From Flavobacteriales bacterium (GTDB lineage Bacteria > Bacteroidota > Bacteroidia > Flavobacteriales_D > CAJJDF01): 64,000 bases of DNA. Position numbers and translations under genes: made by a program. Shown in pieces: positions 25,857 through 33,569 of this stretch (position 1 is its first letter; every line of letters starts with the position of its first letter). The notes beneath the pieces were generated by a model that saw only the letters and a list, made by a program, of their open reading frames with translations, was not told the DNA's origin and ran no database searches. The DNA lies in NCBI GenBank assembly GCA_018609055.1, contig JABAYJ010000008.1:186001-250000 (forward strand), written 5' to 3'.

Positions 25857-26191
25857 CTAGTAAGCAGACTCTTTACCAAATTATTTTGTAAGCATATAGT
25901 AAAACATTGCTCTGTATTTGTTTTTGTTAGATGAACCAAAAGTATCGATCACCTTTGAAATTCCTTTATCCAAATCAGCTCCATCTTTCATTCCTAATTT
26001 CCCAATTAAGAAATTGTTTTTTACAGTTGTAATTCTTTTGGATCAGAACCTGCAAAATTAGAAGCATCTTTGTTATAAATAGAAGGACCACATCCTTTTG
26101 CTACTTTAGTTAATAAATCTTCGTCAAAACTTACTCCTAGTTTTTTAAATTCTGCTTTGTATGTATCCATACACTCGTCAAATTTTCCCAT
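25857..26191 (-). pseudogene. DUF2853 family gene, broken by a frameshift and an in-frame stop
   Basis: From ATG 26191 the minus strand encodes the N half of a DUF2853 protein (LGVSFDEDLLTKVAKGCGPS, then YNKDAS). At about 26028-26034 the frame shifts by one base; the other frame continues correctly with TVKNNFLIGKLGMKDGADL and SSNKNKYRAMFYYML, then meets TAA (25881-25883) seven codons before the natural end FGKESAY-TAG. Two independent lesions make a sequencing error unlikely as the only explanation. Intact members are small, about 110 aa, of unknown function. The gene lies between the MITE-like element/terminator and rnpB. Confidence 0.8.
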
Positions 26192-26354
26192 TTTTTGATT
26201 GTTTTAGGTTTAAATAATTATTTACATTTTTAATTTACTTACTAATTTTCAATTTGTGAATTATTCTAGGTTCTTTTTTTGAGCTTTAACTGTTTTTTAA
26301 CGAAGAAATAGAATTCCTCTTCATTTCTAGTATTAATAACTAACTTTGCCACTG

Positions 26355-26716
26355 AAAGCAAGATTTTCTATCGCTTCAAATTTATTTTGAAGAGGAAAGT
26401 CCGGGCATCACAGAGCAACATACTTCCTAACGGGAAGGGTTTTGAGCAATCGAAATACAGATAGTGCCGCAGAAAATAACTACCTCGCTTGCGGGGAAAA
26501 GGTGAAAACGTGAGGTAAGAGCTCACGAATTATATTGGTAACAGTATAGTTGGGTAAACCTTATGTGATGAAAAACCAAATAAACCAGAGCCTAAGAGCT
26601 GCTCGCTCGATTCTGGAGGGTAGGTTGTTGGAGACTGCGAGTGATTGCAGCCCTAGATAAATGATAGACATCTCACCTTGGTGGGTAAACAGGACCCGGC
26701 TTACAAATCTTGCTTT
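26355..26716 (+). ncRNA. rnpB: RNase P RNA, bacterial class A
   Basis: The catalytic RNA that trims the 5' leaders of tRNA precursors. The conserved GAGGAAAGTCCGGGC is at 26392-26406 and its partner ACAGGACCCGGCTTAC at 26689-26704, forming the core around P4. The ends pair as helix P1: AAAGCAAGATT at 26355-26365 with AATCTTGCTTT at 26706-26716. Further landmarks are the AACGGGAAGGG stretch and GGAGGGTAGGTTGTTGGAG. About 362 nt, within the class A range. The ends are set by P1 pairing and may be off by a few bases. Confidence 0.93.
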
Positions 26717-26721
26717 TATTT

Positions 26722-27063
26722 TTAAAACCTCACTCCTATTTTGGCATTAAATTGAATGCTGTAATAGCTTCTATCAATAGGTTCCGATAAGGATAAATTG
26801 TTAAGTCCCATCCTGAAAAACGGTTGAAATCCTAAATAAAGTTTCTCGTTAAATTGAAAATTAAATTCTGGACTCAATAAGTAATTCCAAACCAATTGCT
26901 GGGATTGAGCTACTTGCATAGAAACTAAATTTTCATCAATGAAGCTTCCACTACTCTGCGTCAAAAGCCCAACACTCACTCCTGTATTTAATCCAAAACT
27001 CCATTTATTTATCGTTTTGTAATACCCAATGAGCAAAGGAAGTTCTACATACGAAAAAGAAAC
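26722..27063 (-). pseudogene. 3' remnant of an outer-membrane beta-barrel gene
   Basis: In the minus frame ending at 26722 the translation begins VSFSYVELPLLIGYYK (27063 downward), the characteristic YxELPLLxGY strand of Bacteroidota OMP_b-brl barrels, then GLNTGVSVGLLTQSSG, a loop, SPEFNFQFNEKLYLG, GLNNLSLSEPIDRSYYSIQFN and GVRF at the end. Just upstream a TAA (27064-27066) closes the frame and no signal peptide or start follows before rarA. An ATG-like reading from 27036 would omit the ELP strand, so I treat it as a 3' fragment, not a gene. Confidence 0.6.
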
Positions 27064-27138
27064 TTATACTTATGAGGTAAGTAATGGTGAATCAAAAATT
27101 CAAACTGGAGATTTTAAGGTTAAAGGAATTTGTAATCA

Positions 27139-28416
27139 TTAATACCCGTACCTCTCTTTCCAAGTAGCTCTTAAGTTTTTTCTCATTTCATTTTCTCTAG
27201 TATTATTACTAGGATCAAATAGTTTTGTTCCAGATATTTCTTCAGGGAAAAACTCTTGATTAACGAAATTCCCTTCGTGATTATGAGCATATTTATAATT
27301 AACTCCATAGTTCAACTCCTTCATCAATTTTGTAGGTGCATTTCTTAAGTGTAGAGGTATTGGCAGGTTACCAGTTTCCTTAACCAACTGTTGAGCTGCA
27401 GAAATAGCTACATAACTAGCATTACTTTTTGCGGAACAAGCTAAATAGGTTACACATTGTGATAAGATTATTCTAGACTCAGGAAAACCAATAATATTAA
27501 CTGCCTGAAAGCAATTATTTGCCATTATTAATGCTGTTGGATTTGCGTTTCCAATATCTTCAGAAGATAAAATCAAGAGCCTACGAGCAATAAACTTTGC
27601 ATCTTCCCCTCCCTCAATCATTCGTGCTAAATAGTACAAAGCCGCATTAGGATCACTTCCTCTTATCGATTTAATGAATGCAGAAATCACATCATAATGC
27701 TGTTCTCCAGATTTATCATAAAGAATAGTTTTATTCTTTATCAAACTAGAAACAAGCTCATTATCCATTTTAATTTTACCCTCACCAGCACTATTAATAA
27801 CCAACTCAAGTAAGTTCAATAGTTTACGGGCATCACCACCTGACAAGCCAATTAGAGCATCAGTTTCTATTACTTCAATATCTTTTTTAGATAAAAATAC
27901 ATCATCAGCAACAGCCTTTTTTATAAGGTCATCTAAGTTTTGCTTAGAAAAGTGTTCCAATACATATACCTGACTTCTAGATAACAATGCAGGAATAACT
28001 TCGAAAGAAGGATTCTCGGTAGTTGCACCAATTAGAGTAATAATTCCTTTTTCTACTGCTCCAAGCAATGAATCTTGTTGCGATTTACTAAACCTATGAA
28101 TCTCATCAATAAACATGATGGCGTTACTACCACCAAACATTCCTTGATTTTTTACTTTATTAATGATATCTCTAATATCCTTAACCCCAGAATTAATGGC
28201 ACTAAGCGTGTAAAAAGGTCTTTTGAGTTCATTGGCAATAATGTTAGCCAAAGTTGTTTTACCTACTCCAGGAGGGCCCCAAAGTATAAGCGAAGGAATG
28301 AAACCCGAATCAATTGCTTTTCGTAATGATGCACCTTCTCCTATGAGCTGTTCTTGACCCATATAAGTATCCAATGATGTCGGACGCAACCTTTCTGCGA
28401 GTGGTATCTTATTCAT
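27139..28416 (-). CDS. rarA: Replication-associated recombination protein A (RarA/MgsA), AAA+ ATPase
   Basis: RarA acts at stalled replication forks and is related to clamp-loader ATPases. The 425-residue protein starts with the family block PLAERLRPTSLDTYMGQEQL, then Walker A GPPGVGKTT (about 47-55), Walker B FIDEIHRF, sensor 1 IGATTENPSFE, and sensor 2 in GGDARKLLN. The C-terminal tetramerisation region (about 250-425) includes AFIKSIRGSDPNAALYYLARM and the LRNAPTKLMKELNYG block. Its start overlaps the upstream acyltransferase gene by 8 bases. Confidence 0.95.
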   Translation of the reverse strand: MNKIPLAERLRPTSLDTYMGQEQLIGEGASLRKAIDSGFIPSLILWGPPGVGKTTLANIIANELKRPFYTLSAINSGVKDIRDIINKVKNQGMFGGSNAIMFIDEIHRFSKSQQDSLLGAVEKGIITLIGATTENPSFEVIPALLSRSQVYVLEHFSKQNLDDLIKKAVADDVFLSKKDIEVIETDALIGLSGGDARKLLNLLELVINSAGEGKIKMDNELVSSLIKNKTILYDKSGEQHYDVISAFIKSIRGSDPNAALYYLARMIEGGEDAKFIARRLLILSSEDIGNANPTALIMANNCFQAVNIIGFPESRIILSQCVTYLACSAKSNASYVAISAAQQLVKETGNLPIPLHLRNAPTKLMKELNYGVNYKYAHNHEGNFVNQEFFPEEISGTKLFDPSNNTRENEMRKNLRATWKERYGY

Positions 28417-29308
28417 CTACTCCTTTAAATTTTTCTGGAAAAACCTCTTCTTCACTTTGTTTCCACCTATTGTGAGACCAAAGCCAATATGCTGGGTCAT
28501 TATTAATAGTTTGTTCTAATTTTCCGACAAACAGTTGCATCATCTCTCCTTTTTCAAGTTCTACAGGGTTTTCTGTTAGTAAATGGAATTTTATTTTGAA
28601 ACGACCTCTTTTTAATCTAACTATCTCGCAATAAACAACTGGCCAATTAAATTCTTTAGCATATTTTTCAACTCCATATAAAAAAGGAGTTCGCTTACCC
28701 AAAAATTTTGTCCAATGTGCTCCCTGAGGATTAGATGGCCACTGATCTGAACCAAAAATTATTGAAATTGGATTCTCATTTTCCTTTAAGAAATAGGCTT
28801 TTGTTTCTTTCATAGGAATCAGTTTCATCCCATACGCTCCTCTTGTTGAAACAACTTTATCATCAAAAAACTTATTCTTTAATGGCTTGTAGATTCCATA
28901 TTGCTGATGCTTTGAAATATTACCTGCAGCAACAGCAAACATCTCCCAGTTTCCGTAATGCCCACCTACTGTAACAATAGATTTACCTTCGTCATATAAA
29001 GAATCTATCAATTCAATATTCTCAAACAAGACTCTTTTCTTAATTTGTTTTTCAGAAACAGTAAAGTTTTTGATTGATTCCACTATTAAATCAGTGAAAT
29101 GAAGATAGAATTTTCGAACTAATTTTTTTTTCTCTTTTTCTGATTTATCAGGAAAAGCACTGTATATATTCTTTACTATTACTTTTTTTCTATACCCTAC
29201 AACATAATAGAATAGAAGAAACATAACATTAGATATTCCATACAATACAAAATACGGCAAAACCGAAAGAGGAATAATAATTAAATAGTATAAGATTTTT
29301 GAGCCCAT
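28409..29308 (-). CDS. Lysophospholipid/lipid A acyltransferase, LpxL/HtrB family
   Basis: A membrane-anchored acyltransferase that probably adds a secondary acyl chain to lipid A. The N-terminal hydrophobic segment (about 6-36) anchors it; the catalytic HxxxxE is in GGHYGNWEMF (His117, Glu122 from ATG 29308). Later blocks YGIYKPLKNK and FGSDQWPSNPQGAHW carry the substrate-binding region. Length is 299 aa. The frame is open to a TTG at 29318-29320, but that codon is part of the -7 promoter element, so ATG 29308 is taken as the start. It overlaps rarA by 8 bases. Confidence 0.88.
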   Translation of the reverse strand: MGSKILYYLIIIPLSVLPYFVLYGISNVMFLLFYYVVGYRKKVIVKNIYSAFPDKSEKEKKKLVRKFYLHFTDLIVESIKNFTVSEKQIKKRVLFENIELIDSLYDEGKSIVTVGGHYGNWEMFAVAAGNISKHQQYGIYKPLKNKFFDDKVVSTRGAYGMKLIPMKETKAYFLKENENPISIIFGSDQWPSNPQGAHWTKFLGKRTPFLYGVEKYAKEFNWPVVYCEIVRLKRGRFKIKFHLLTENPVELEKGEMMQLFVGKLEQTINNDPAYWLWSHNRWKQSEEEVFPEKFKGVDE

Positions 29309-29317
29309 AGATGTTAT

Positions 29318-29325
29318 CAAAGATA
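29318..29325 (-). promoter_or_regulatory. -7 promoter element (TATCTTTG) for the acyltransferase-rarA unit
   Basis: The minus strand reads TATCTTTG, an exact TAnnTTTG match ending nine bases before ATG 29308. It implies a very short 5' leader and rules out the upstream in-frame TTG as the start. Confidence 0.5.
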
Positions 29326-29361
29326 AAAAATAGCGAGCTATTAAACGCTAAAGTATAAAAC

Positions 29362-29394
29362 AAAAAAAATCCTCTTGATTGCTCAAGAGGATTT
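29362..29394 (-). terminator. Intrinsic terminator of the thrS-infC-rpmI-rplT operon
   Basis: AATCCTCTTGA-ttgc-TCAAGAGGATT is a perfect hairpin; on the minus strand it is followed by a run of T residues (A run at 29362-29369 on the plus strand). It lies 32 bases beyond the rplT stop. Confidence 0.85.
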
Positions 29395-29425
29395 CCAATT
29401 TCTGTTCCAAAGAAATTAATTCACC

Positions 29426-29773
29426 TTATTTTTTTAAATTATCTACTACTGCTTTAAAAGCTTCTGGGTGATTCATTGCTAAATCAGCCAATACTTTTCT
29501 GTTCATTACCATCCCAGATTTGTTATAAGCCCCCATAAAGGTTGAATAACTCATTCCGTTAAGTCTTGCTGCAGCATTTATTCTTAATATCCATAGTTTT
29601 CTGAAGTTTCTTTTCTTCTGCTTTCTGTGAATGTAAGAATAAGCCATTCCTTTTTCTACTGCATTCTTTGCAACAGTGTAAACATTTTTTCTCTTACCAA
29701 AGTATCCTTTGGCAGCTTTAATGATTTTTTTCCTTCTTTTACGTGAAGATACGCTATATGTAGTTCTTGGCAT
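29426..29773 (-). CDS. rplT: 50S ribosomal protein L20
   Basis: L20 binds 23S rRNA early in large-subunit assembly and in several bacteria represses its own operon. The 115-residue chain is strongly basic and shows the family sequence: [20 protein letters not shown] (about 11-30), [15 protein letters not shown] [20 protein letters not shown] (about 51-70) and the C-terminal globular part with [14 protein letters not shown]. It is the last gene of the operon, 93 bases after rpmI, and is followed by a strong terminator. Confidence 0.98.
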   Translation of the reverse strand: MPRTTYSVSSRKRRKKIIKAAKGYFGKRKNVYTVAKNAVEKGMAYSYIHRKQKKRNFRKLWILRINAAARLNGMSYSTFMGAYNKSGMVMNRKVLADLAMNHPEAFKAVVDNLKK

Positions 29774-29866
29774 TTTGTTAATTGTTTTTAGTAGTCAGTG
29801 CTCTTATGAGTCTTTAATTACTGAATACTTGGCGTTAATAATTGAACCTGTTTCCTTTTTAGTGTA

Positions 29867-30061
29867 TTAGATACACAATTGTTTCTTAATGTTAGCTACA
29901 TCTGATTTGTGAACCAAAGTTGCTTTCGTTAAGTTTTTCTTTCTTTTGTGAGCCTTTTTAGTCAAAATGTGACTTTTAAAAGCATGTTTTCTTTTAATCT
30001 TTCCTGAACCAGTCACCTTGAATCTCTTCTTGGCACTAGATTTTGTTTTCATTTTTGGCAT
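29867..30061 (-). CDS. rpmI: 50S ribosomal protein L35
   Basis: A small basic protein of the large subunit, 64 residues. The N-terminal [20 protein letters not shown] and the middle [14 protein letters not shown] are diagnostic. It lies between infC (24 bases upstream) and rplT (93 bases downstream), the standard IF3-L35-L20 order. Confidence 0.97.
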   Translation of the reverse strand: MPKMKTKSSAKKRFKVTGSGKIKRKHAFKSHILTKKAHKRKKNLTKATLVHKSDVANIKKQLCI

Positions 30062-30085
30062 AATGCTAAAATTTTGTTTTGTGGT

Positions 30086-30637
30086 TTATTTTTTCTTTGG
30101 AACTAAGTTTACTATCATTTTTTTACCTTCCATCTTTGGCATGGCTTCTGGTAATCCATACTCTTCTAGTTCATCTACGAACTTAAGTAAAAGTACTTCT
30201 CCCCTTTCTTTAAACACAATTGTTCTTCCTTTAAAGAATACAAAAGCCTTCACCTTTGCACCTTCTTGCAAGAATTTTTTAGCATGGTTCAATTTAAAAT
30301 TGAAATCATGTTCATCTGTGTTAGGACCGAATCGTATTTCCTTTATTACAACTTTGGTCTGTTTCGCTTTCAAAGCTTTTTGCTTCTTTTTCGAATCGTA
30401 CAAGAATTTCTTGTAATCTATTATTTTACATACAGGTGGCTCAGCTTTAGGAGATATCTCTACCAAATCCAATTCCATCTCATCTGCCATTTTAAGGGCT
30501 TTTTCCAATGAGGCCACTTGCGGTTCCACATTATCACCAACAAGTCGTACTTCTCTAGCACGAATTTTGTCGTTAATTTTGTGCGGGTCTTCTTTTTTGA
30601 CGTACCGCCTGTTTCTATTGTTGTTTCTTAACGCTAT
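30086..30637 (-). CDS. infC: Translation initiation factor IF-3, probable AUA start codon
   Basis: IF-3 binds the 30S subunit, prevents premature 50S joining and checks the start codon. The first ATG is at 30529 (147 aa), but in-frame sequence upstream encodes the conserved N-terminal domain: [20 protein letters not shown] then [20 protein letters not shown]. No ATG, GTG or TTG precedes this block; ATA at 30635-30637 sits where homologues have their initiator Met, giving 183 aa. IF-3 genes typically use rare starts (AUU in E. coli) for autoregulation. The C-terminal domain has [13 protein letters not shown] and FFKGRTIVF. Confidence 0.9.
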   Translation of the reverse strand: MALRNNNRNRRYVKKEDPHKINDKIRAREVRLVGDNVEPQVASLEKALKMADEMELDLVEISPKAEPPVCKIIDYKKFLYDSKKKQKALKAKQTKVVIKEIRFGPNTDEHDFNFKLNHAKKFLQEGAKVKAFVFFKGRTIVFKERGEVLLLKFVDELEEYGLPEAMPKMEGKKMIVNLVPKKK

Positions 30638-30653
30638 GGCTAATAAATTTTAA

Positions 30654-32591
30654 TTAATATTTTATCTGTTCTTCAACTTCTTGTTGAATCTTTTTTGCAA
30701 AATCTTCTAGTGTAAAACTACCTAAGTCACCCTCTCCTTGTTTCCTTACAGCCAACATGTTATCACCAGCTTCCTTCTCTCCAATAATCAACATATAAGG
30801 AGTCTTTTCTAGCTCCGTATCACGTATTTTCTTTCCAATCTTCTCGTTCCTAGAGTCTACGAGGGCACGAATATCGTAATTTTTTAATGATTTAGAAAGG
30901 TTTTCGCAATAATCATTATATTTTTCACTTAATGGTAAAATTGCCACTTGAGTAGGCGTTAACCATAATGGAAATTTACCTGCGCAGTGTTCAATTAATA
31001 CTGCTACAAATCTTTCCATAGATCCAAATGGTGCTCTGTGAATCATTATTGGTCTATGCTTCTGATTATCAGCTCCAGTATATTCTAATTCAAATCTTTC
31101 TGGTAATGTATAATCTACTTGTATTGTTCCCAATTGCCAACTTCTACCAATAGCATCTTTCACCATAAAATCTAGCTTAGGACCATAAAATGCTGCTTCA
31201 CCATATTCTATTGTAGTATTTAATCCTGCTCTTTTGGTTGTATTAATAATTGCTTGTTCTGCTTTTTCCCAGTTTTCATCTGATCCTATATACTTATCTC
31301 TATTATCTTTATCTCTTAAAGAAATTTGAGCCGTATAGTCCTGAAAATCTAGCGCTCTTAATACATACTTAACTATATCAATCACTTTTTCGAACTCCTC
31401 CTCTACTTGATTTTCCATACAGAAAATGTGAGCGTCATCCTGAGTAAATCCTCTTACACGAGTTAATCCATGGAGTTCCCCACTCATTTCATATCTATAT
31501 ACTGTTCCAAATTCTGCGTATCTCACTGGTAAATCTTTGTATGATTTTGGTGATGAAGCATAAATCTCACAGTGGTGAGGACAGTTCATAGGTTTTAACA
31601 AAAACTCTTCGTCTTCATTTGGAGTTTTTATTGGCTGAAATGAATCTGCTCCATACTTTTCGTAGTGACCAGATGTTACGTATAAATCTTTGTGTCCAAT
31701 ATGTGGAGTACACACTTGGTCATATCCTGAATCATCTTGAGCTTTTTTCAAGAAATTAATTAACCTTTCTCTTAAAGCAGTTCCTTTTGGTAACCATAAT
31801 GGCAACCCAGCACCTACTTTTTGTGAGAATGTAAATAACTCTAGTTCTTTCCCTAGCTTTCTGTGATCTCTCTGTTTAGCTGCTTCTAATCTTTCAAGAT
31901 ATTCAGTTAATTCTTTCGCTTTAGGGAATGTAATTCCATAAATACGAGTAAGTTGCTTGTTTTTTTCATCACCTCTCCAATAAGCTCCTGCAACACTTAA
32001 TAGTTTCACAGCTTTTATTGGACCAGTGTGTGGCATATGAGGTCCTCTACATAAATCGGTAAAGTTTCCTTGAGTATACATTGTAATAGTACCATCCTCT
32101 AACTCATTTATTAACTCTAATTTATAAGGATCTTCTTTTTCAGTAAAATAAGCCAAAGCATCAGCTTTAGAAACTTCTTTTCTTTCGAAAACTAGTTTTT
32201 GTTTAGCTAGCTCTTTCATTTTATCCTCCACTTTTTTCAAATCATTTTCTGAAAAAGTATAGTCCATAAAATCTATATCATAATAAAAACCATTCTCAAT
32301 AGGTGGACCTATTGCTAATTTAACACCTGGATAAAGAAATTCAACAGCTTCAGCCATTAAGTGAGCAGATGAATGCCACATAGTTGATTTCCCTTCGGCA
32401 TCATTCCAAGTCAATAAACTCAATGTAGAATCTTCGGTTATTGGTCTTGATGCATCCCAAACTTCACCATTTACTTTTGCAGAAAGTACATTTCTAGCCA
32501 GTCCTTCACTAATAGATAATGCTACATCCATAGCAGATGTTCCTGAATCAACTTCTTTTATTGCGCCATCTGGCAATGTTATTTTTATCAT
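30654..32591 (-). CDS. thrS: Threonine-tRNA ligase
   Basis: ThrRS charges tRNA-Thr and edits mischarged Ser-tRNA. From ATG 32591 it has 645 aa: TGS domain (about 1-60), editing domain with [17 protein letters not shown] (about 74-90) and the second metal-binding HxxxC-type block [13 protein letters not shown], catalytic class II core with the Zn-binding Cys in [11 protein letters not shown] and motif 2 [21 protein letters not shown], motif 3 [11 protein letters not shown], and the anticodon-binding domain (about 540-640). A longer frame from 32612 begins inside the promoter element. It is the first gene of the operon with infC. Confidence 0.97.
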   Translation of the reverse strand: MIKITLPDGAIKEVDSGTSAMDVALSISEGLARNVLSAKVNGEVWDASRPITEDSTLSLLTWNDAEGKSTMWHSSAHLMAEAVEFLYPGVKLAIGPPIENGFYYDIDFMDYTFSENDLKKVEDKMKELAKQKLVFERKEVSKADALAYFTEKEDPYKLELINELEDGTITMYTQGNFTDLCRGPHMPHTGPIKAVKLLSVAGAYWRGDEKNKQLTRIYGITFPKAKELTEYLERLEAAKQRDHRKLGKELELFTFSQKVGAGLPLWLPKGTALRERLINFLKKAQDDSGYDQVCTPHIGHKDLYVTSGHYEKYGADSFQPIKTPNEDEEFLLKPMNCPHHCEIYASSPKSYKDLPVRYAEFGTVYRYEMSGELHGLTRVRGFTQDDAHIFCMENQVEEEFEKVIDIVKYVLRALDFQDYTAQISLRDKDNRDKYIGSDENWEKAEQAIINTTKRAGLNTTIEYGEAAFYGPKLDFMVKDAIGRSWQLGTIQVDYTLPERFELEYTGADNQKHRPIMIHRAPFGSMERFVAVLIEHCAGKFPLWLTPTQVAILPLSEKYNDYCENLSKSLKNYDIRALVDSRNEKIGKKIRDTELEKTPYMLIIGEKEAGDNMLAVRKQGEGDLGSFTLEDFAKKIQQEVEEQIKY

Positions 32592-32609
32592 ACTAATTTT
32601 AATTGGTTG

Positions 32610-32617
32610 CAAATATA
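32610..32617 (-). promoter_or_regulatory. -7 promoter element (TATATTTG) for thrS-infC-rpmI-rplT
   Basis: The minus strand reads TATATTTG, an exact TAnnTTTG match ending 18 bases before ATG 32591. It overlaps the in-frame TTG (32610-32612) of the longer frame, fixing the start at 32591. The 80-base gap is shared with the divergent mscS gene. Confidence 0.5.
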
Positions 32618-32699
32618 CAAATTTGTTAAAACCTTTAGAATAAGGAACGGTTATATTTTTATGTGATTTTTTTTAACTTCGCAAAGTTTTTTAAACCAA

Positions 32700-33569
32700 T
32701 TGATAATTAAATTATACACTATTTCAGAAATTTCTGAAGACCAAGGTATTTATTCAATATTAGAATCTAAACTTACCAATTTTACTGTTGAATTTATAGC
32801 TTACTTACCTAAACTAATAGCTGGTATTTTAATTCTATGGTTAGGATTTAAATTAGTTAAAAAACTAATGAAGATCTATGACGACAAGTTTGCTGTAAAA
32901 AAATTATCGAAAGAAATTCGTCCTTTCTTTGGTAACATGTTAGACTTCGCCTTAAAGTTAATTGTGATTTTTAGTGTGATAAGTATAATTGGATTTCAAA
33001 CTTCTTCTTTTGCTGTATTACTTGGTGCTGTAGGTTTTGCAGTTGGTATGTCATTACAAGGAAGCTTAGGAAACTTGGCATCTGGTATCATGATCTTAAT
33101 TTTTAAACCTTACAGGGTAGATGATGTTGTAATAATTCATGGAATTGAAGGGACTGTAGAACAAATTGACATTTTTAATACCATTGTTATCTCCTATGAC
33201 AATAAAAAAGTAATTATACCAAATGGAAAAGCTATTAGCGATATTATAATTAACGTTACTGAAAAAAAACATTTGAGAGTTGACATGTTTATCAACCTAC
33301 CTTACACAGAGAACTTTGAACATGTACAGCAAATAATTAGAGATGCTTTTCTTAGAACAGAAAACGTTCTTAATACTCCTGAGCCTTTCGTAGGGATAGA
33401 AGATTTTGATTCGCATGGAATGAAAATAGTTATTTTCCCATATTGCAAACCGGAGCATTACTGGGAAGTATACTATACATCCAAAGCTAGTGTAAAGAAG
33501 GCTTTAGGAGAAAATGGTATTAAAATGGCTTACGTAGAAGGTGTTGCTTTTGGAGAAATTAGTTCTTAA
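32700..33569 (+). CDS. Small-conductance mechanosensitive channel, MscS family
   Basis: An inner-membrane channel that opens under hypo-osmotic tension. The 289-residue protein has TM1 at about 28-50, TM2 at about 77-97, and the pore helix TM3 with the Ala/Gly pattern AVLLGAVGFAVGMSLQGSLGNLASGIMILIFKPY (split over about 105-138), then the beta domain (DDVVIIHGIEGTVEQIDIF, VIIPNGKAISD) and the C-terminal alpha/beta domain. It appears to start with TTG at 32700, since the next Met (residue 57) would remove TM1. It is convergent with the next gene, whose stop is adjacent. Confidence 0.9.
   Translation: MIIKLYTISEISEDQGIYSILESKLTNFTVEFIAYLPKLIAGILILWLGFKLVKKLMKIYDDKFAVKKLSKEIRPFFGNMLDFALKLIVIFSVISIIGFQTSSFAVLLGAVGFAVGMSLQGSLGNLASGIMILIFKPYRVDDVVIIHGIEGTVEQIDIFNTIVISYDNKKVIIPNGKAISDIIINVTEKKHLRVDMFINLPYTENFEHVQQIIRDAFLRTENVLNTPEPFVGIEDFDSHGMKIVIFPYCKPEHYWEVYYTSKASVKKALGENGIKMAYVEGVAFGEISS

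Noticed and set aside
27029..27142. 37-codon plus-strand ORF opposite a barrel remnant
   Set aside because: No recognisable family, no promoter, and it ends inside rarA's stop region; kept only as a low-interest observation.
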